Below, piece after piece: positions 17,358-26,900 of a DNA stretch of 64,000 nt. Under the pieces are notes generated by a model. The model was given only the letters and a program-made list of their open reading frames with translations, was not told where the DNA came from and searched no databases. Position numbers and translations under genes: made by a program. This DNA comes from Desulfotomaculum copahuensis (GTDB lineage Bacteria; Bacillota; Desulfotomaculia; Desulfotomaculales; Desulfovirgulaceae). How positions within the stretch are numbered: position 1 is the first letter of the stretch; every line of letters begins with the position of its first letter. Where the stretch lies: contig NZ_LYVF01000009.1 of assembly GCF_001655685.1 (NCBI RefSeq), forward strand, positions 1-64,000, read 5' to 3'.

Positions 17358-18366
17358 ATGAAACCTAAGGAAAGATTTATGGCTGCCCTTTTGGGGCAGC
17401 GACCGGACCGCATCCCGGTAGGAAACCCGGTATCTGTCGCCACTGTTGAATCGATGAAAGCATGTGGAGTATATTTCCCGGAAGCACACCTTGATCCATT
17501 AAAGATGGCTGCATTAGCTGCGACCGGGTATGAAATCCTGGGCTTTGATACAGTCGCACCTTATTTTAGCGTACAACAGGAATCAGCCGCATTTGGGTTA
17601 AAAATGAACTGGGGAAGCATTGACTCAATGCCAGATGTCCTGGAAAATCCTTATCATGATCCTGATGAAATTCTCATACCAGCAGATTTTTTTGACAGGC
17701 CATCAATTACAACTGTCCTGGGCGCTATTAAACACTTGAAGAGTGAGTACGGTAACCATGTTTGTATTGTCGGCAAGGTAATGGGGCCATGGACTTTATC
17801 ATATCATCTTTACGGTGTCCAGAATTTTCTTTTGGATACGATTTTGGATCCGGATAAAGTCCGCGGTTTTTTGAATAAGCTTAAAGGTTTATCGGTTGAT
17901 TTTGCCAATGCCCAGTTTGACGCAGGAGCAGATGTGGTTACTGTCGCCGATCATGCCACCGGTGATCTGGTGAGCGGAGAATGTTACCGTGATTTTCTAC
18001 TTCCCATTCACCAGGAGATGAACGCCAAAAATTAACGGGCCGACTATTTTGCATATTTGCGGGAATACCACTGACCGGCTTGAATATATAGCCCGGGCAG
18101 GATTTAAATGTTTCCATTTCGATTCCAAAGTGTCGCCCAAAACGGCTCATGAAAAAGTAAAGGGGAGTATTACCCTGGCCGGCAGTATCAATAATCCCGA
18201 AACGTTGTTTAAGGGAACGCCGGATGATGTGCGCAAAGAGACTTTGTTAAACATCGAGGCCGGGGTTGAAATCATTGCTCCGGAATGTGCTGTTCCTTTG
18301 ACCACCCCCAACCGTAATCTCAAGGCTATTGTGGAGACAGTTGAAGAATACTGCAAAAGCAGATAG
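17358..18366 (+). pseudogene. URO-D-family corrinoid methyltransferase (MtaA/MtbA-like), split by a frameshift
   Basis: The first frame runs from ATG 17358 (GGAGG upstream) to TAA 18033-18035. The rest of the protein continues in another frame to TAG 18366. Removing one A from the A5 run of GCCAAAAATTAACG near 18028 joins them into a protein of about 335 residues. The N-terminus MKPKERFMAALLGQRPDRIP is the family start. After the shift the zinc-site motif H-I-C-G appears (LHICGNTTDRLEYIARAG), and PECAVPLTTPNRNL carries the second cysteine, as in MtaA, MtbA and CmuA. It would methylate or demethylate the corrinoid protein encoded directly downstream. A sequencing error in the homopolymer or true decay are both possible. 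Confidence 0.8.
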
Positions 18367-18417
18367 CTTAAAAGATATTGAATGTAAAATGAACTAATCA
18401 TCAAGGAGGATAAACTC

Positions 18418-19056
18418 GTGTCTTTACTTGCAGAAATCAAAGCGGCGACTATTGCCGGGAAGGCACCGGTAGTCGAGGATCTGACCCGTCAGGCTCTGGA
18501 AAACGGACTGACTCTTGACGACATCATAACTGATGGTTATATTGCCGCTATGACTGTGGTCGGTGAGAAATTCAAGAATAACGAGATATTTGTTCCGGAA
18601 ATGCTGGTGGCGGCGCGGGCGATGAAAATGGGCCTGAAAGTGTTGGAACCGGCCATTACGGCCGCGGGTGAAAGGAAATACCTGGGCAAAATTATTCTTG
18701 GCACTGTGCAGGGCGATCTGCATGATATCGGCAAAAACCTGGTCGGGATGATGCTTCAGGGAGCGGGTTATGAGGTGATTGACCTGGGTACGGACGTCAA
18801 GGCGGAAAAGTTTATCACCGCCATAAAAGAACATCAGCCCCAGGTCGTCGGATTATCGGCACTGCTGACAACCACCATGCGCTTTATGGGTGAAACGGTA
18901 AAAGCAATCGGCGACGCTTACCAAGGTCAGGTCAAGGTGATTGTGGGTGGCGCGCCGGTAAGCGAACGTTTTGCCGGTGAAATTGGCGCCGACGGTTATG
19001 CGGCGGATGCCGGTTCGGCTGTGGACAGGGTGCGTGAACTGATCGGCAGGGACTAA
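18418..19056 (+). CDS. methyltransferase corrinoid protein (MtbC/MtaC-like)
   Basis: 212 residues. Residues 1-85 are the helical cap domain, and residues 90-212 the B12-binding Rossmann domain. The lower cobalt ligand motif D100-L-H102-D-I-G105 is intact, with SALLTTTMRFM and VGGAPVSERFAGEIGADGYAA following. It carries the methyl group on cobalt between MT I (17358-18366) and MT II (4210-5007). The start is GTG 18418 with AAGGAGG upstream. It is the only complete stand-alone corrinoid protein in the window. Its N-terminus is close to the 25-codon relic at 4139. Confidence 0.92.
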   Translation: MSLLAEIKAATIAGKAPVVEDLTRQALENGLTLDDIITDGYIAAMTVVGEKFKNNEIFVPEMLVAARAMKMGLKVLEPAITAAGERKYLGKIILGTVQGDLHDIGKNLVGMMLQGAGYEVIDLGTDVKAEKFITAIKEHQPQVVGLSALLTTTMRFMGETVKAIGDAYQGQVKVIVGGAPVSERFAGEIGADGYAADAGSAVDRVRELIGRD

Positions 19057-19108
19057 AAAAAGCTATCCCGGGCGTATGATTCGTTAAATTACGGTTTATC
19101 AGGCAATC

Positions 19109-19144
19109 AAAGCTCCCCCGGCGTGAGAAAACCGGGGGAGCTTT
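19109..19144 (+). terminator. strong terminator-like hairpin after corrinoid protein gene
   Basis: AAAGCTCCCCCGG (19109-19121) pairs perfectly with CCGGGGGAGCTTT (19132-19144). It closes the glycerate/methyltransferase unit and could work in both directions, although the T-tract is only TTT. Confidence 0.7.
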
Positions 19145-19157
19145 GTGATTGGCGTTA

Positions 19158-19360
19158 AACTCCTCCGGGATAAACCCGGAGGCTTCTCCGCGAAGGTTTC
19201 TCCGCGAAGGTTTCTCATGTCATAGGAATATTACGGTGAAAAACGACTTTGATATTACCATCCATCAGTACCCGTCTTCCACTGGATACCAAAGTTCCGC
19301 CAATTCCCGCTTGCAGGGAATTGTTGTCCATCCACTGGAAAAATCCAGTGGACGTTTTAT
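19158..19360 (+). repeat. hairpins and short tandem repeats before ftsK
   Basis: Between the corrinoid protein and the translocase gene lie a second hairpin (CCTCCGGG, 5-nt loop, CCCGGAGG), a tandem duplication of a 14-base unit TCTCCGCGAAGGTT (about 19187-19214), and a third hairpin (TCCACTGGA, AAAA, TCCAGTGGA, about 19331-19352) followed by a T-rich stretch. A further copy of TCCACTGGA occurs near 19279. An open frame covering much of this has no RBS and no family-like residues, so I do not call a gene. Confidence 0.45.
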
Positions 19361-19426
19361 TTTCTCCTGTGGTAAAATATAGATGTACTGGGACGATCTA
19401 GTTTATACTTGCGGGTGGGGCCGGAA

Positions 19427-21721
19427 ATGGTCGTCAAACAAGCCAAAGATCAGATAAAATTTGAGATTGCCGGTATCGCCCTGTTTTCCCTGGCCGTGCT
19501 GGGGTTGCTCAGTCTGCTCAATCCGTCGGCCGGAGTGATCAGTTGGGCGGTGGAACGGCTGCTGCGCGGGGTGGCCGGGGAGGGACGCTTCCTGTTCCCG
19601 GTTTTGCTTGCTTTGTGGAGCTGGCGGCTGGCCCGCGGGCACGGGAGGGGAAGAGCCCGCGCCGGGCGGCGTTTCGGCGGGCCGGCCCTGCTGTTTCTGG
19701 TGGCGCTCGCCCTTTTGCATCTGGCGTTTATTCCGGCCCCTTATACACTGAATGCCGGCTGGGCCGGTGAGGGGGGCGGGCTTTTGGGCGCCGGCTGCGT
19801 CTTTTTGCTTCAGGGGTCCTTCGGGCCGGTCGGTACTTATGTGGTGCTGGCCACGCTGACTTTGGTGGGCGTACTGTTAAGCGCCAACGCTCCGTTGGGC
19901 GCCTTGTGCCGGCAGCTGGCCGCCGGCACGGCGGGGTTTTACGCTGCCTGGCGGCAGCGTTTGGAAGGATTTCTTTTTACCGAAACAGAAGAGGAGATGC
20001 CCGAACCCGTTTCGCCGCCCCCGGCCATGCCGGTGATCATTGACCGGGGCGGCGCCGGTTGCGCGGAACCGGATCCGGCGGCGGCGGACGCCCCGCCGGT
20101 GGCGCCGGTGTCCGTGCCGGCCGCTCACCTCCGGGAGGGTAAACCGAAAAACGGCCTGCGTATTGTCTTTCCAACCGGACGCCAGCGCGAACCGGACCGT
20201 TTCACGGTTGTGCCGCCGCTGCCGGAGAGCGCCTGGCATTTGCCGCCCCTGACCATACTGGCCCGGCCGTCGCGTCCCAAAAGCGCCCGTGTGACCAAGG
20301 ACATTACCGAAAATGTGCGCGTGCTGGAGGAAACCCTGGAAAGTTTCGGTGTACGGGCCAAGGTAACCCAGGTTTCCCGCGGGCCGACCATCACCCGCTA
20401 TGAGATCCAGCCGCCGCCCGGGATCAAAGTGAGCCGCATCGTCGGTCTGGCTGACGACATCGCGCTGGCCATGGCCGCGCCGGACGTGCGCATCGAAGCG
20501 CCCATTCCGGGCAAGGCCGCGGTGGGGATCGAGGTGCCCAACCGGGAGATTGCCATGGTGCATTTGAGGGAGTTGCTGGAAACCCCGGAATTTATGGAGG
20601 CCCCTTCCCGTTTGACGGTGGCCCTGGGCAAGGATATCGCCGGCAACCCGGTGCTGGCCGACCTGGCCCGCATGCCCCACCTGCTCATTGCCGGGGCGAC
20701 CGGTTCGGGGAAAAGCGTATGCCTGAACACATTGATTGCCAGTATTCTGTTCAAGGCCTCCCCGGATCAGGTGAAGTTTTTAATCATCGACCCCAAAATG
20801 GTGGAACTGGCCACTTATAACGGCATTCCCCATCTGACGGCGCCGGTGGTCACCGATCCCAAGCAGGCGGCCACCTCTTTGCGCTGGGCGGTCAGGGAGA
20901 TGGAACGCCGCTATGCTCTTTTCGCCGCCGCCGGGGTGCGTGACATCACCCGCTACAACCGGAGCGTAGCGTCCGGAGGCGGGGTGTCCGGACAGCCGGT
21001 GTCCGCCGCCGGAACACACTGGCATGCTCCCGCCGCTCCGGCGGCGGACGAAGGTGTGGAACTGCCCCTGATGGTGATCATCATTGACGAACTGGCCGAT
21101 TTAATGATGGTGGCCCCGGCCGACGTGGAGGATGCCGTCTGCCGCCTGGCCCAGATGGCCCGGGCGGCGGGCATGCACCTGGTGGTGGCCACCCAGCGGC
21201 CTTCGGTGGATGTAATCACCGGATTGATCAAGGCCAATATTCCCTCCCGCATCTCTTTTGCCGTGTCCTCCCAGATCGATTCGCGTACCATTTTGGATAT
21301 GGCCGGGGCGGAAAAGTTGCTGGGCAAAGGGGACATGCTGTTTTACCCGGTCGGTGCGCCCAAACCGGTACGGGTGCAGGGGGCCTTCCTTTCCGACCGG
21401 GAAGTGGAAGAATTGGTGGCCTTCCTGAAGCAGCAGGGTGAGCCCCGGTACGAACAGCGTTTTACAGGCGAGGGCGGCCGGGAGGAAGGAAGTCCGGAAC
21501 TGGAAGATGAACTGCTGCCCCAGGCGGTGCAGATATTCATCGAGTCGGGCCACGCCTCCATCTCACTGCTGCAGCGGCGCCTGCACGTGGGCTACGCCCG
21601 GGCGGCACGGTTGATTGATATTATGGAAAGAAAAGGAATAGTGGGTGGCTATGAAGGAAGTAAACCGCGGGCCGTGTTGATGACCCTGGATCAGTACGAG
21701 CACGCTTTTAGAAAACGCTAA
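19427..21721 (+). CDS. FtsK/SpoIIIE-type DNA translocase (copy 1)
   Basis: 764 residues. Residues 1-190 form the 4-TM membrane domain. A Pro/Ala-rich linker with acidic stretches (about 195-285) leads to the motor. The motor holds Walker [26 protein letters not shown], Walker [14 protein letters not shown], and [17 protein letters not shown]. The last 65 residues are the gamma winged helix that reads KOPS/SRS sequences ([20 protein letters not shown], then [10 protein letters not shown]). It pumps chromosomal DNA through the division or sporulation septum. ATG 19427 has GGGTGGGG upstream; GTG 19409 is also possible. A second paralogue lies at 52470-54728 on the other strand. Which one is SpoIIIE cannot be told from sequence alone. 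Confidence 0.95.
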   Translation: MVVKQAKDQIKFEIAGIALFSLAVLGLLSLLNPSAGVISWAVERLLRGVAGEGRFLFPVLLALWSWRLARGHGRGRARAGRRFGGPALLFLVALALLHLAFIPAPYTLNAGWAGEGGGLLGAGCVFLLQGSFGPVGTYVVLATLTLVGVLLSANAPLGALCRQLAAGTAGFYAAWRQRLEGFLFTETEEEMPEPVSPPPAMPVIIDRGGAGCAEPDPAAADAPPVAPVSVPAAHLREGKPKNGLRIVFPTGRQREPDRFTVVPPLPESAWHLPPLTILARPSRPKSARVTKDITENVRVLEETLESFGVRAKVTQVSRGPTITRYEIQPPPGIKVSRIVGLADDIALAMAAPDVRIEAPIPGKAAVGIEVPNREIAMVHLRELLETPEFMEAPSRLTVALGKDIAGNPVLADLARMPHLLIAGATGSGKSVCLNTLIASILFKASPDQVKFLIIDPKMVELATYNGIPHLTAPVVTDPKQAATSLRWAVREMERRYALFAAAGVRDITRYNRSVASGGGVSGQPVSAAGTHWHAPAAPAADEGVELPLMVIIIDELADLMMVAPADVEDAVCRLAQMARAAGMHLVVATQRPSVDVITGLIKANIPSRISFAVSSQIDSRTILDMAGAEKLLGKGDMLFYPVGAPKPVRVQGAFLSDREVEELVAFLKQQGEPRYEQRFTGEGGREEGSPELEDELLPQAVQIFIESGHASISLLQRRLHVGYARAARLIDIMERKGIVGGYEGSKPRAVLMTLDQYEHAFRKR

Positions 21722-21907
21722 ATTTAATCTTTAGGCGAGAGGAAACCGGCGGTGAATGTAGAAAAAAGGACTTATTGACCGCTGGTTTTCCGCCGGTTTG
21801 TGCGGCGGGCGAACGGAAATGATATAATATAAAGAAGTTGGCGAAGCGGGCCGGTGCCGCCCGCAGCTAAGAACCGGGGACGGGGACGGCGGGCGGGAGA
21901 GAGGGTT

Positions 21908-23095
21908 ATGCAAAGAAACATTACTGTGCCGGAGGCACTTGACCTTACCGGCGCCGTTCTGGTCGATGTACGTTCGGAAGCGGAATTTGCCGAAGCAACT
22001 ATTCCCGGCGCAGTGAACATACCCCTGCTCGATAATGTACAACGAGCCCTGGTGGGCGTCGCTTACAAGGAGCGGGGGCCCCAGTATGCCCGGCGGTTGG
22101 GCCTGGACTTGACCGCGCCGCGGCTGCCCCGTTTTATAGCCAGTTTCGACCGGTTGGCCGCCGGCCGTCCGGTGGTGTTATTTTGCTGGCGGGGAGGATT
22201 GCGCAGCCAGTATAGCGCCGGTTTGCTGGAAGTGATGGGATTTCCGGTATACCGCATTCTGGGCGGGTACAAGGCCTACCGTCGTTATGTCAATGAATAC
22301 CTGGGACGGGAGTCGTTGCCGCTGCGGGCGGTGGTGCTGCACGGGCTGACCGGCGTGGGCAAGACCCGCCTGCTCACGGCGCTGGCGCAAACAGGAGTGC
22401 CGGTGCTGGATTTGGAGGGCCTGGCCGCTCACCGCGGTTCGGTCTTCGGCAAGATCGGCATGCCGCCTTCGCCGTCCCAAAAGATGTTTGAAGGGTTGAT
22501 CGTACAGGCGTTGCGTCAGGCGCAAACCAGAGGATTGTTCGTGGTGGAGTGTGAGAGCAGGCGGTTGGGCCGGTTGTTGGTGCCGCCGGTGGTGTTCAAA
22601 TCCATCCAGGAGGGCTACAGGGTGCTGCTTTACGACAGTCTGGAAAACCGGGTGCGGCGCATCCGGGAGGACTACATCCGTGGGCCGGACGGCAATGTGG
22701 ATGCCTTGCAAAAGGCCGTGGCGGCGCTGGAAAAGTACCTCGGCCGGCAGCGGGTGGCGGAGTTGAACCGGGAACTGGCCGGGGGGGATTTCAACCGGGT
22801 CTTTTCCGATCTGTTGACCGGGTATTATGATCCCCTGTACAAATATCCGGCCGGACCAAGCGACGATTATCATCTTTCGGTGGATATGTCCGATTTGCCG
22901 GGAGCGGTGGACAAGGTACGGCGGTTTGTGCTGTCCCTGCCCGGGCATGATCATCTCGAGGGAGGTGAAGGTTGTGGAAATCGGCAATATGCTCAGGGAG
23001 GCGCGCCTGGCTCGCGGTATTTCGCTGGCGGATGCCGAAGAGGCTACCAAGATCCGGGGCAGATACCTGGAAGCGTTGGAAAAGGAAGCTTTTGA
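21908..23095 (+). CDS. mnmH: tRNA 2-selenouridine synthase
   Basis: 395 residues. It replaces sulfur in (mnm5)2-thiouridine of tRNA wobble positions with selenium, using selenophosphate. The rhodanese domain occupies residues 5-130 with catalytic Cys93 (FCWRGGLRSQ). A P-loop ATPase domain follows (VLHGLTGVGKT, residues 143-153). DYHLSVDMSDLPGAVDKVRR looks like the natural C-terminus, near residue 350. About 45 further residues (from PGHDHLEGG on) resemble nothing and overlap the next gene by 122 bases. A one-base shift would end the protein at TGA about 22950, just before the next RBS, so a small lesion or sequence error is likely. Its presence implies selenium use in this organism. Confidence 0.9.
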   Translation: MQRNITVPEALDLTGAVLVDVRSEAEFAEATIPGAVNIPLLDNVQRALVGVAYKERGPQYARRLGLDLTAPRLPRFIASFDRLAAGRPVVLFCWRGGLRSQYSAGLLEVMGFPVYRILGGYKAYRRYVNEYLGRESLPLRAVVLHGLTGVGKTRLLTALAQTGVPVLDLEGLAAHRGSVFGKIGMPPSPSQKMFEGLIVQALRQAQTRGLFVVECESRRLGRLLVPPVVFKSIQEGYRVLLYDSLENRVRRIREDYIRGPDGNVDALQKAVAALEKYLGRQRVAELNRELAGGDFNRVFSDLLTGYYDPLYKYPAGPSDDYHLSVDMSDLPGAVDKVRRFVLSLPGHDHLEGGEGCGNRQYAQGGAPGSRYFAGGCRRGYQDPGQIPGSVGKGSF

Positions 23096-23756
23096 CGTTC
23101 TGCCGGGCCGGGTTTATGTAAAGGGTTTCTTACGTAACTATGCCCGTTTTTTGGGACTGGACGGCGAGTTGATGGCGGCCAGTTACGACGAACAATTTCC
23201 GGCCGTGGATGCGCGGCCGGTGGATATATCCCCGGTTGAAGCCCTGCCCGCAGCGGGGGAAAACAAACCGGCGCCGGTGCGCCGCACGGCCTACCGCATC
23301 GCCGGGGCGGCGCTGGTGGTGGCATTGGTGGGCGCAGCGGGCTGGCTGTCCGCCGGGTTGCCCTGGACGCGTGGACATGTGGCTGATCAGCCGCCCAAAA
23401 GCAAACCCTCACCGGTGGCGCCGGCCAACCCGGGGACATCCGGCCGGGGTTGGCAGACTGCACCACAGGACGCTTCCGGAACATCCGGTGCGAATACACA
23501 GGCCAAAGGCGTGAACCTGGTGCTCAATGTGACCCGGGACAGTTGCTGGATGCAGGTGGTGGTGGACGGCAAAACCCAGTTTACCGGCGAACTGGCCGCC
23601 AATCAGTCCCGTGCCTTTAAAGGGCAAAAGAACATATGGGTGAAACTAGGCAATGCCGGTGCGGTCAATGTGCAATATAACGGCCGGGATCTAGGGGCGT
23701 TGGGCGGTCCCTACCAGGTGGTGACTAAAAACTTCCCTCCCGCCAATCAGGGATAG
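22974..23756 (+). CDS. RodZ-like helix-turn-helix membrane protein (HTH_25 + DUF4115)
   Basis: 260 residues. The N-terminus (IGNMLREARLARGISLADAE, then ATKIRGRYLEALE and GRVYVKGFLRNYARFLGLD) is the cytosolic HTH_25 domain of RodZ/YmfM. One membrane span lies near residues 105-125 (IAGAALVVALVGAAGW), followed by a low-complexity linker. The end is an extracytoplasmic DUF4115 domain (NLVLNVTRDSCWMQVVVDGK). RodZ anchors MreB in cell-shape control. GTG 22974 is supported by GGAGGTGA six bases upstream. The overlap with mnmH is most likely caused by the extended mnmH end, not by a wrong start here. Confidence 0.85.
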   Translation: MEIGNMLREARLARGISLADAEEATKIRGRYLEALEKEAFDVLPGRVYVKGFLRNYARFLGLDGELMAASYDEQFPAVDARPVDISPVEALPAAGENKPAPVRRTAYRIAGAALVVALVGAAGWLSAGLPWTRGHVADQPPKSKPSPVAPANPGTSGRGWQTAPQDASGTSGANTQAKGVNLVLNVTRDSCWMQVVVDGKTQFTGELAANQSRAFKGQKNIWVKLGNAGAVNVQYNGRDLGALGGPYQVVTKNFPPANQG

Positions 23757-23781
23757 CGTTTGATGAAAGGGGCCGGCTGCC

Positions 23782-24087
23782 ATGGATAATTTGATCTGCG
23801 CCGCCTGCGGCCGGGAGATGAGCATATACGAGGGGGTGCTTTCCTGGCGCCGTGACGGGGGCGTTTTATCCGGTTTCACCATTACCCACCGTGATGATAT
23901 TCCGGCCGGGCATAACGCCTTCCGGGAAGTTTTCCGGGTTGCTTCAGTGAACGGGTATATGGCTTTTGTCCAATATTTGTTGACCCGGTGGGGGGAAGGT
24001 TATGTTCTGGATCATTCCCTGCGTTGCACTATGGAACAGCTGAGCGAACACATCCATGAACGGCTGGTTCACCTGCTGGGCGAGTAA
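23782..24087 (+). CDS. conserved hypothetical protein with N-terminal CxxC
   Basis: 101 residues with an RBS-like AAAGGGG upstream of ATG 23782. It begins MDNLICAACGREMS, a CxxC pair that could bind a metal, and has no membrane segment or signal peptide. The rest is mixed alpha/beta with several histidines. I do not recognise a family. It lies between the rodZ-like gene and rimO in the same direction and could be co-transcribed. Confidence 0.6.
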   Translation: MDNLICAACGREMSIYEGVLSWRRDGGVLSGFTITHRDDIPAGHNAFREVFRVASVNGYMAFVQYLLTRWGEGYVLDHSLRCTMEQLSEHIHERLVHLLGE

Positions 24088-24336
24088 ACGGCCGCATCCG
24101 GCGGCCGGGGGTGACATGGGTTGCAGTGCTTAAATTCAATGATACCGGTGTTCTGAAGATCATCTGCCGGGAAATGGCGATGTCCAAAGGCGGGGGTTGT
24201 GCCCGGGCCTCTTTTTTGTGTGTGCCGGGACGGCGCAGGCCGCCGGAGGGGGGCTTTATTTCGTCTTTTGACAGCCTCCTTTCTCCTGCGGTATACTGAC
24301 ATTGGACCGGTCCGGCCGGCGGGGAAGGAGACGGGT

Positions 24337-25665
24337 ATGGAACAAACGGTGGGCGTGGTCAGTCTGGGCTGCGCGAAAAATTTGGTGGACAGCGAATTAA
24401 TCCTGGGGCAGTTGCAGGCGGCCGGCTTTACCGTTACCCCCCGGGCGGAGGAAGCGGCGGTACTGATTGTAAATACCTGCGGTTTTATCACTCCAGCCAA
24501 GGAGGAATCGGTCAACACTATTTTGGAACTGGCCCGTTTTAAAACACGGGGCTGTTGCCGGGTGCTGCTGGTGGCCGGTTGCCTGGCCCAGCGTTACGGC
24601 CGGGAGCTGCTGGCCGAAATGCCCGAGATCGACGGTGTGCTAGGCACCGGGGCGGTGCCCCGGGTGGCGGATGCGGTTTGGCGCGCGCTGAGCGGGGAAA
24701 AAGTGACTTTTCTGGGCGCTCCGGGTTATGATTATGACACCGGCCTGCCGCGCTTGCAGGCTACGCCTGGCTACACCGCTTATGTGAAAATTGCCGAGGG
24801 CTGCAGTCACCGTTGCTCCTTTTGCGCCATTCCGGCCATCCGCGGTCCCTACCGCAGCCGCTCCATGGAAGCCGTGGAGGCCGAGGTGGCGGCGCTGGCT
24901 GCGGGCGGAGTGAAGGAAGTAATCCTGGTGGCCCAGGATACCACCAGTTACGGGCGGGATCTTTACGGGGATTACCGGTTGGCCTCCCTGTTGCGCCGTC
25001 TGGCCGCGGTGCCGGGGGTGGCCTGGCTGCGTCTATTATACTGCCATCCCGACGGCGTCACGGATGAACTGATCACGGCCATGGCCGAAGAGGAAAAGAT
25101 TTGCTCTTATCTGGACCTGCCGCTGCAGCATATCAACCGGCGCATCCTGGGAGCCATGGGGCGCCGGGGTGACGGACGGTACATCCGCCGCCTGATCGAA
25201 CGGCTCAGGAACCGCATTCCCGGACTGACCCTGCGCACCAGCCTGATTGTGGGCTTTCCCGGTGAAACGGAAGCAGAGTTCCAGGAACTGCTGGATTTTA
25301 TGCAGGAAGTACGGTTTGAACGTGCCGGCATATTCAAGTTTTGTCCCGAGGAGGGCACCCACGCGGCCGTCCTGCCCGGCCAGTTGCCGGAGGAATTGAA
25401 AGAAGAACGCTATCACCGGGCTATGGCCGGTCAGCAAAAAATATCCCTGGAGCACAACCTTTCCCTGATCGGCCGGAAGGTGGAGGTGTTGGTGGAAGGC
25501 CGGCGGAAAGACCGCTACTACGGCCGCACCAGGGGCGACGCCCCGGAAGTGGATGGCCGGGTCGTCTTTACCGGACCGGACCGGGGCATGGCTTCCGGAA
25601 GTCTGGTTACCGTGCGCGTACACCGGGCCGGGGAATACGACCTGATAGGAGAGTTAATTCCATGA
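24337..25665 (+). CDS. rimO: ribosomal protein S12 methylthiotransferase
   Basis: 442 residues. This radical-SAM enzyme adds a methylthio group to Asp of ribosomal protein S12. The UPF0004 domain holds cluster cysteines 12, 48 and 82 (SLGCAKN, NTCGF, AGCLAQ). The radical-SAM triad is C156-x3-C160-x2-C163 (GCSHRCSFCAIP), and the C-terminal 65 residues form the TRAM domain. The SLGCAKNLVDSE start and the length fit RimO rather than MiaB. GGGGAAGGAG six bases before ATG 24337 fixes the start. Its TGA overlaps the pgsA start (ATGA). Confidence 0.97.
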   Translation: MEQTVGVVSLGCAKNLVDSELILGQLQAAGFTVTPRAEEAAVLIVNTCGFITPAKEESVNTILELARFKTRGCCRVLLVAGCLAQRYGRELLAEMPEIDGVLGTGAVPRVADAVWRALSGEKVTFLGAPGYDYDTGLPRLQATPGYTAYVKIAEGCSHRCSFCAIPAIRGPYRSRSMEAVEAEVAALAAGGVKEVILVAQDTTSYGRDLYGDYRLASLLRRLAAVPGVAWLRLLYCHPDGVTDELITAMAEEEKICSYLDLPLQHINRRILGAMGRRGDGRYIRRLIERLRNRIPGLTLRTSLIVGFPGETEAEFQELLDFMQEVRFERAGIFKFCPEEGTHAAVLPGQLPEELKEERYHRAMAGQQKISLEHNLSLIGRKVEVLVEGRRKDRYYGRTRGDAPEVDGRVVFTGPDRGMASGSLVTVRVHRAGEYDLIGELIP

Positions 25666-26207
25666 ACTTGCCGAACCGGCTGACACTGGCGCGGATATTT
25701 TTGATCCCCATTTTTTTGACAGTGGTCTCCCTGCATGTGCCTTTCGGGGATTATGTCGCTGCGTCCGTGTTTATCCTGGCCGCCAGCACCGATGGTCTGG
25801 ACGGCTATATCGCCCGCCGGCAGCAATTGATCACCCGGTTGGGCAAGTTGATGGATCCATTGGCGGACAAGCTGCTGGTTTCGGCGGCGCTTATTTCCCT
25901 GGTGGAATTGCACCGGCTGCCGGGATGGGTGGCCATGATCATTATCGGCCGGGAATTTGCCGTTACCGGGCTGCGGTCGCTGCTGGCGGCGGAGGGGACC
26001 GTGCTGGCCGCCAGTTGGCTGGGCAAGGTAAAAACAGTGACCCAGATTGTGGCTATTGTGGCCCTGTTTTTACAAGACGTTCCTTTTAACGCCACCCGCT
26101 TGAGCGTAGGCAATCTGGCCATGTTTGCCGCTGTTTTCTTTACCGTCTGGTCGGGTCTTGATTATTTCAGCCGGGGCTGGACGGTGCTGAAAAAGGGCGG
26201 CTTTTAG
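25662..26207 (+). CDS. pgsA: CDP-diacylglycerol--glycerol-3-phosphate 3-phosphatidyltransferase
   Basis: 181 residues with four to five membrane spans. It makes phosphatidylglycerol phosphate, the first step to phosphatidylglycerol and cardiolipin. The CDP-alcohol phosphotransferase signature DG-x2-AR-x8-G-x3-D-x3-D is complete (STDGLDGYIARRQ, then RLGKLMDPLADK). It starts at ATG 25662, overlapping the rimO stop by four bases, so the two are translationally coupled. This rimO-pgsA order is common in Clostridia. Confidence 0.95.
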   Translation: MNLPNRLTLARIFLIPIFLTVVSLHVPFGDYVAASVFILAASTDGLDGYIARRQQLITRLGKLMDPLADKLLVSAALISLVELHRLPGWVAMIIIGREFAVTGLRSLLAAEGTVLAASWLGKVKTVTQIVAIVALFLQDVPFNATRLSVGNLAMFAAVFFTVWSGLDYFSRGWTVLKKGGF

Positions 26208-26230
26208 GCTTTTAAGGAGGGCATATTTCC

Positions 26231-26770
26231 ATGCAGTGGCACGGTTGGCGCATCCCCGTGGTTTTGCTGGCCATGCTGGCCGGGTTGGGGGTATTTCTGG
26301 GCGCCCAGTGGCTTTACAACAAATACAGCTATCAGGAGCCCCTGGCCGGTGTGTTGAAACAGAATCCGGCCGTGGCCTCCTTTGCTGTTCACCGCCGGGA
26401 GCCCGTGCTGCGGGTGGCGGTGCGCCTGAAACCGGTGAACAATCTGATGGACACCTATCAGGGATTGCAGAAAAGCATCCGGGGAGTGCTGGGCGACAAG
26501 GAATTCAAACTGGAAATAGAGGACGACCGGGACAGCCAGCTCAATGAAGCCTACTATTACAGCCAGTTTGCCGTATATGAGGCCGTCGCCCGGGGCAATT
26601 ACCGCGAAATGGCGGATTATATTGCAGCGCACGCCGCAAAGGTGGGAGCGTCGGCCAGGATATTCCTGGATCAGGACAACATTTACCTGCAAATGAGCCA
26701 TGGTCGGCATTACCTCTACCAGGTGATCCCGCGCACGGCCAAGATGCCGCCGGCCGTTCAGCAATCCTGA
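26231..26770 (+). CDS. membrane-anchored hypothetical protein
   Basis: 179 residues. One N-terminal membrane segment (VVLLAMLAGLGVFLGAQWLY, residues 10-29) is followed by a soluble domain, probably outside the membrane. That domain is rich in charged residues and has helix-forming stretches (LMDTYQGLQKSIRGVLGD). AAGGAGG stands upstream of ATG 26231. No family is recognised. It sits between pgsA and an FtsH-like protease gene and may be processed with them. Confidence 0.6.
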   Translation: MQWHGWRIPVVLLAMLAGLGVFLGAQWLYNKYSYQEPLAGVLKQNPAVASFAVHRREPVLRVAVRLKPVNNLMDTYQGLQKSIRGVLGDKEFKLEIEDDRDSQLNEAYYYSQFAVYEAVARGNYREMADYIAAHAAKVGASARIFLDQDNIYLQMSHGRHYLYQVIPRTAKMPPAVQQS

Positions 26771-26900
26771 GTCCATGCCGGTGGCAGCGATTCCCTGGTC
26801 CATTTGCCGCGATTTATGATATAATTATGGTGTTTCGTTATGTCCTTTGTTGAAAAGGATGGATTAACTGGTTGTCTGGAAACTGGAAAGGAAGGTCGCC

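Noticed and set aside
19149-19382. 77-codon open frame in the spacer before ftsK
   Set aside because: No RBS, it overlaps hairpins and tandem repeats, and its residues show no domain pattern.
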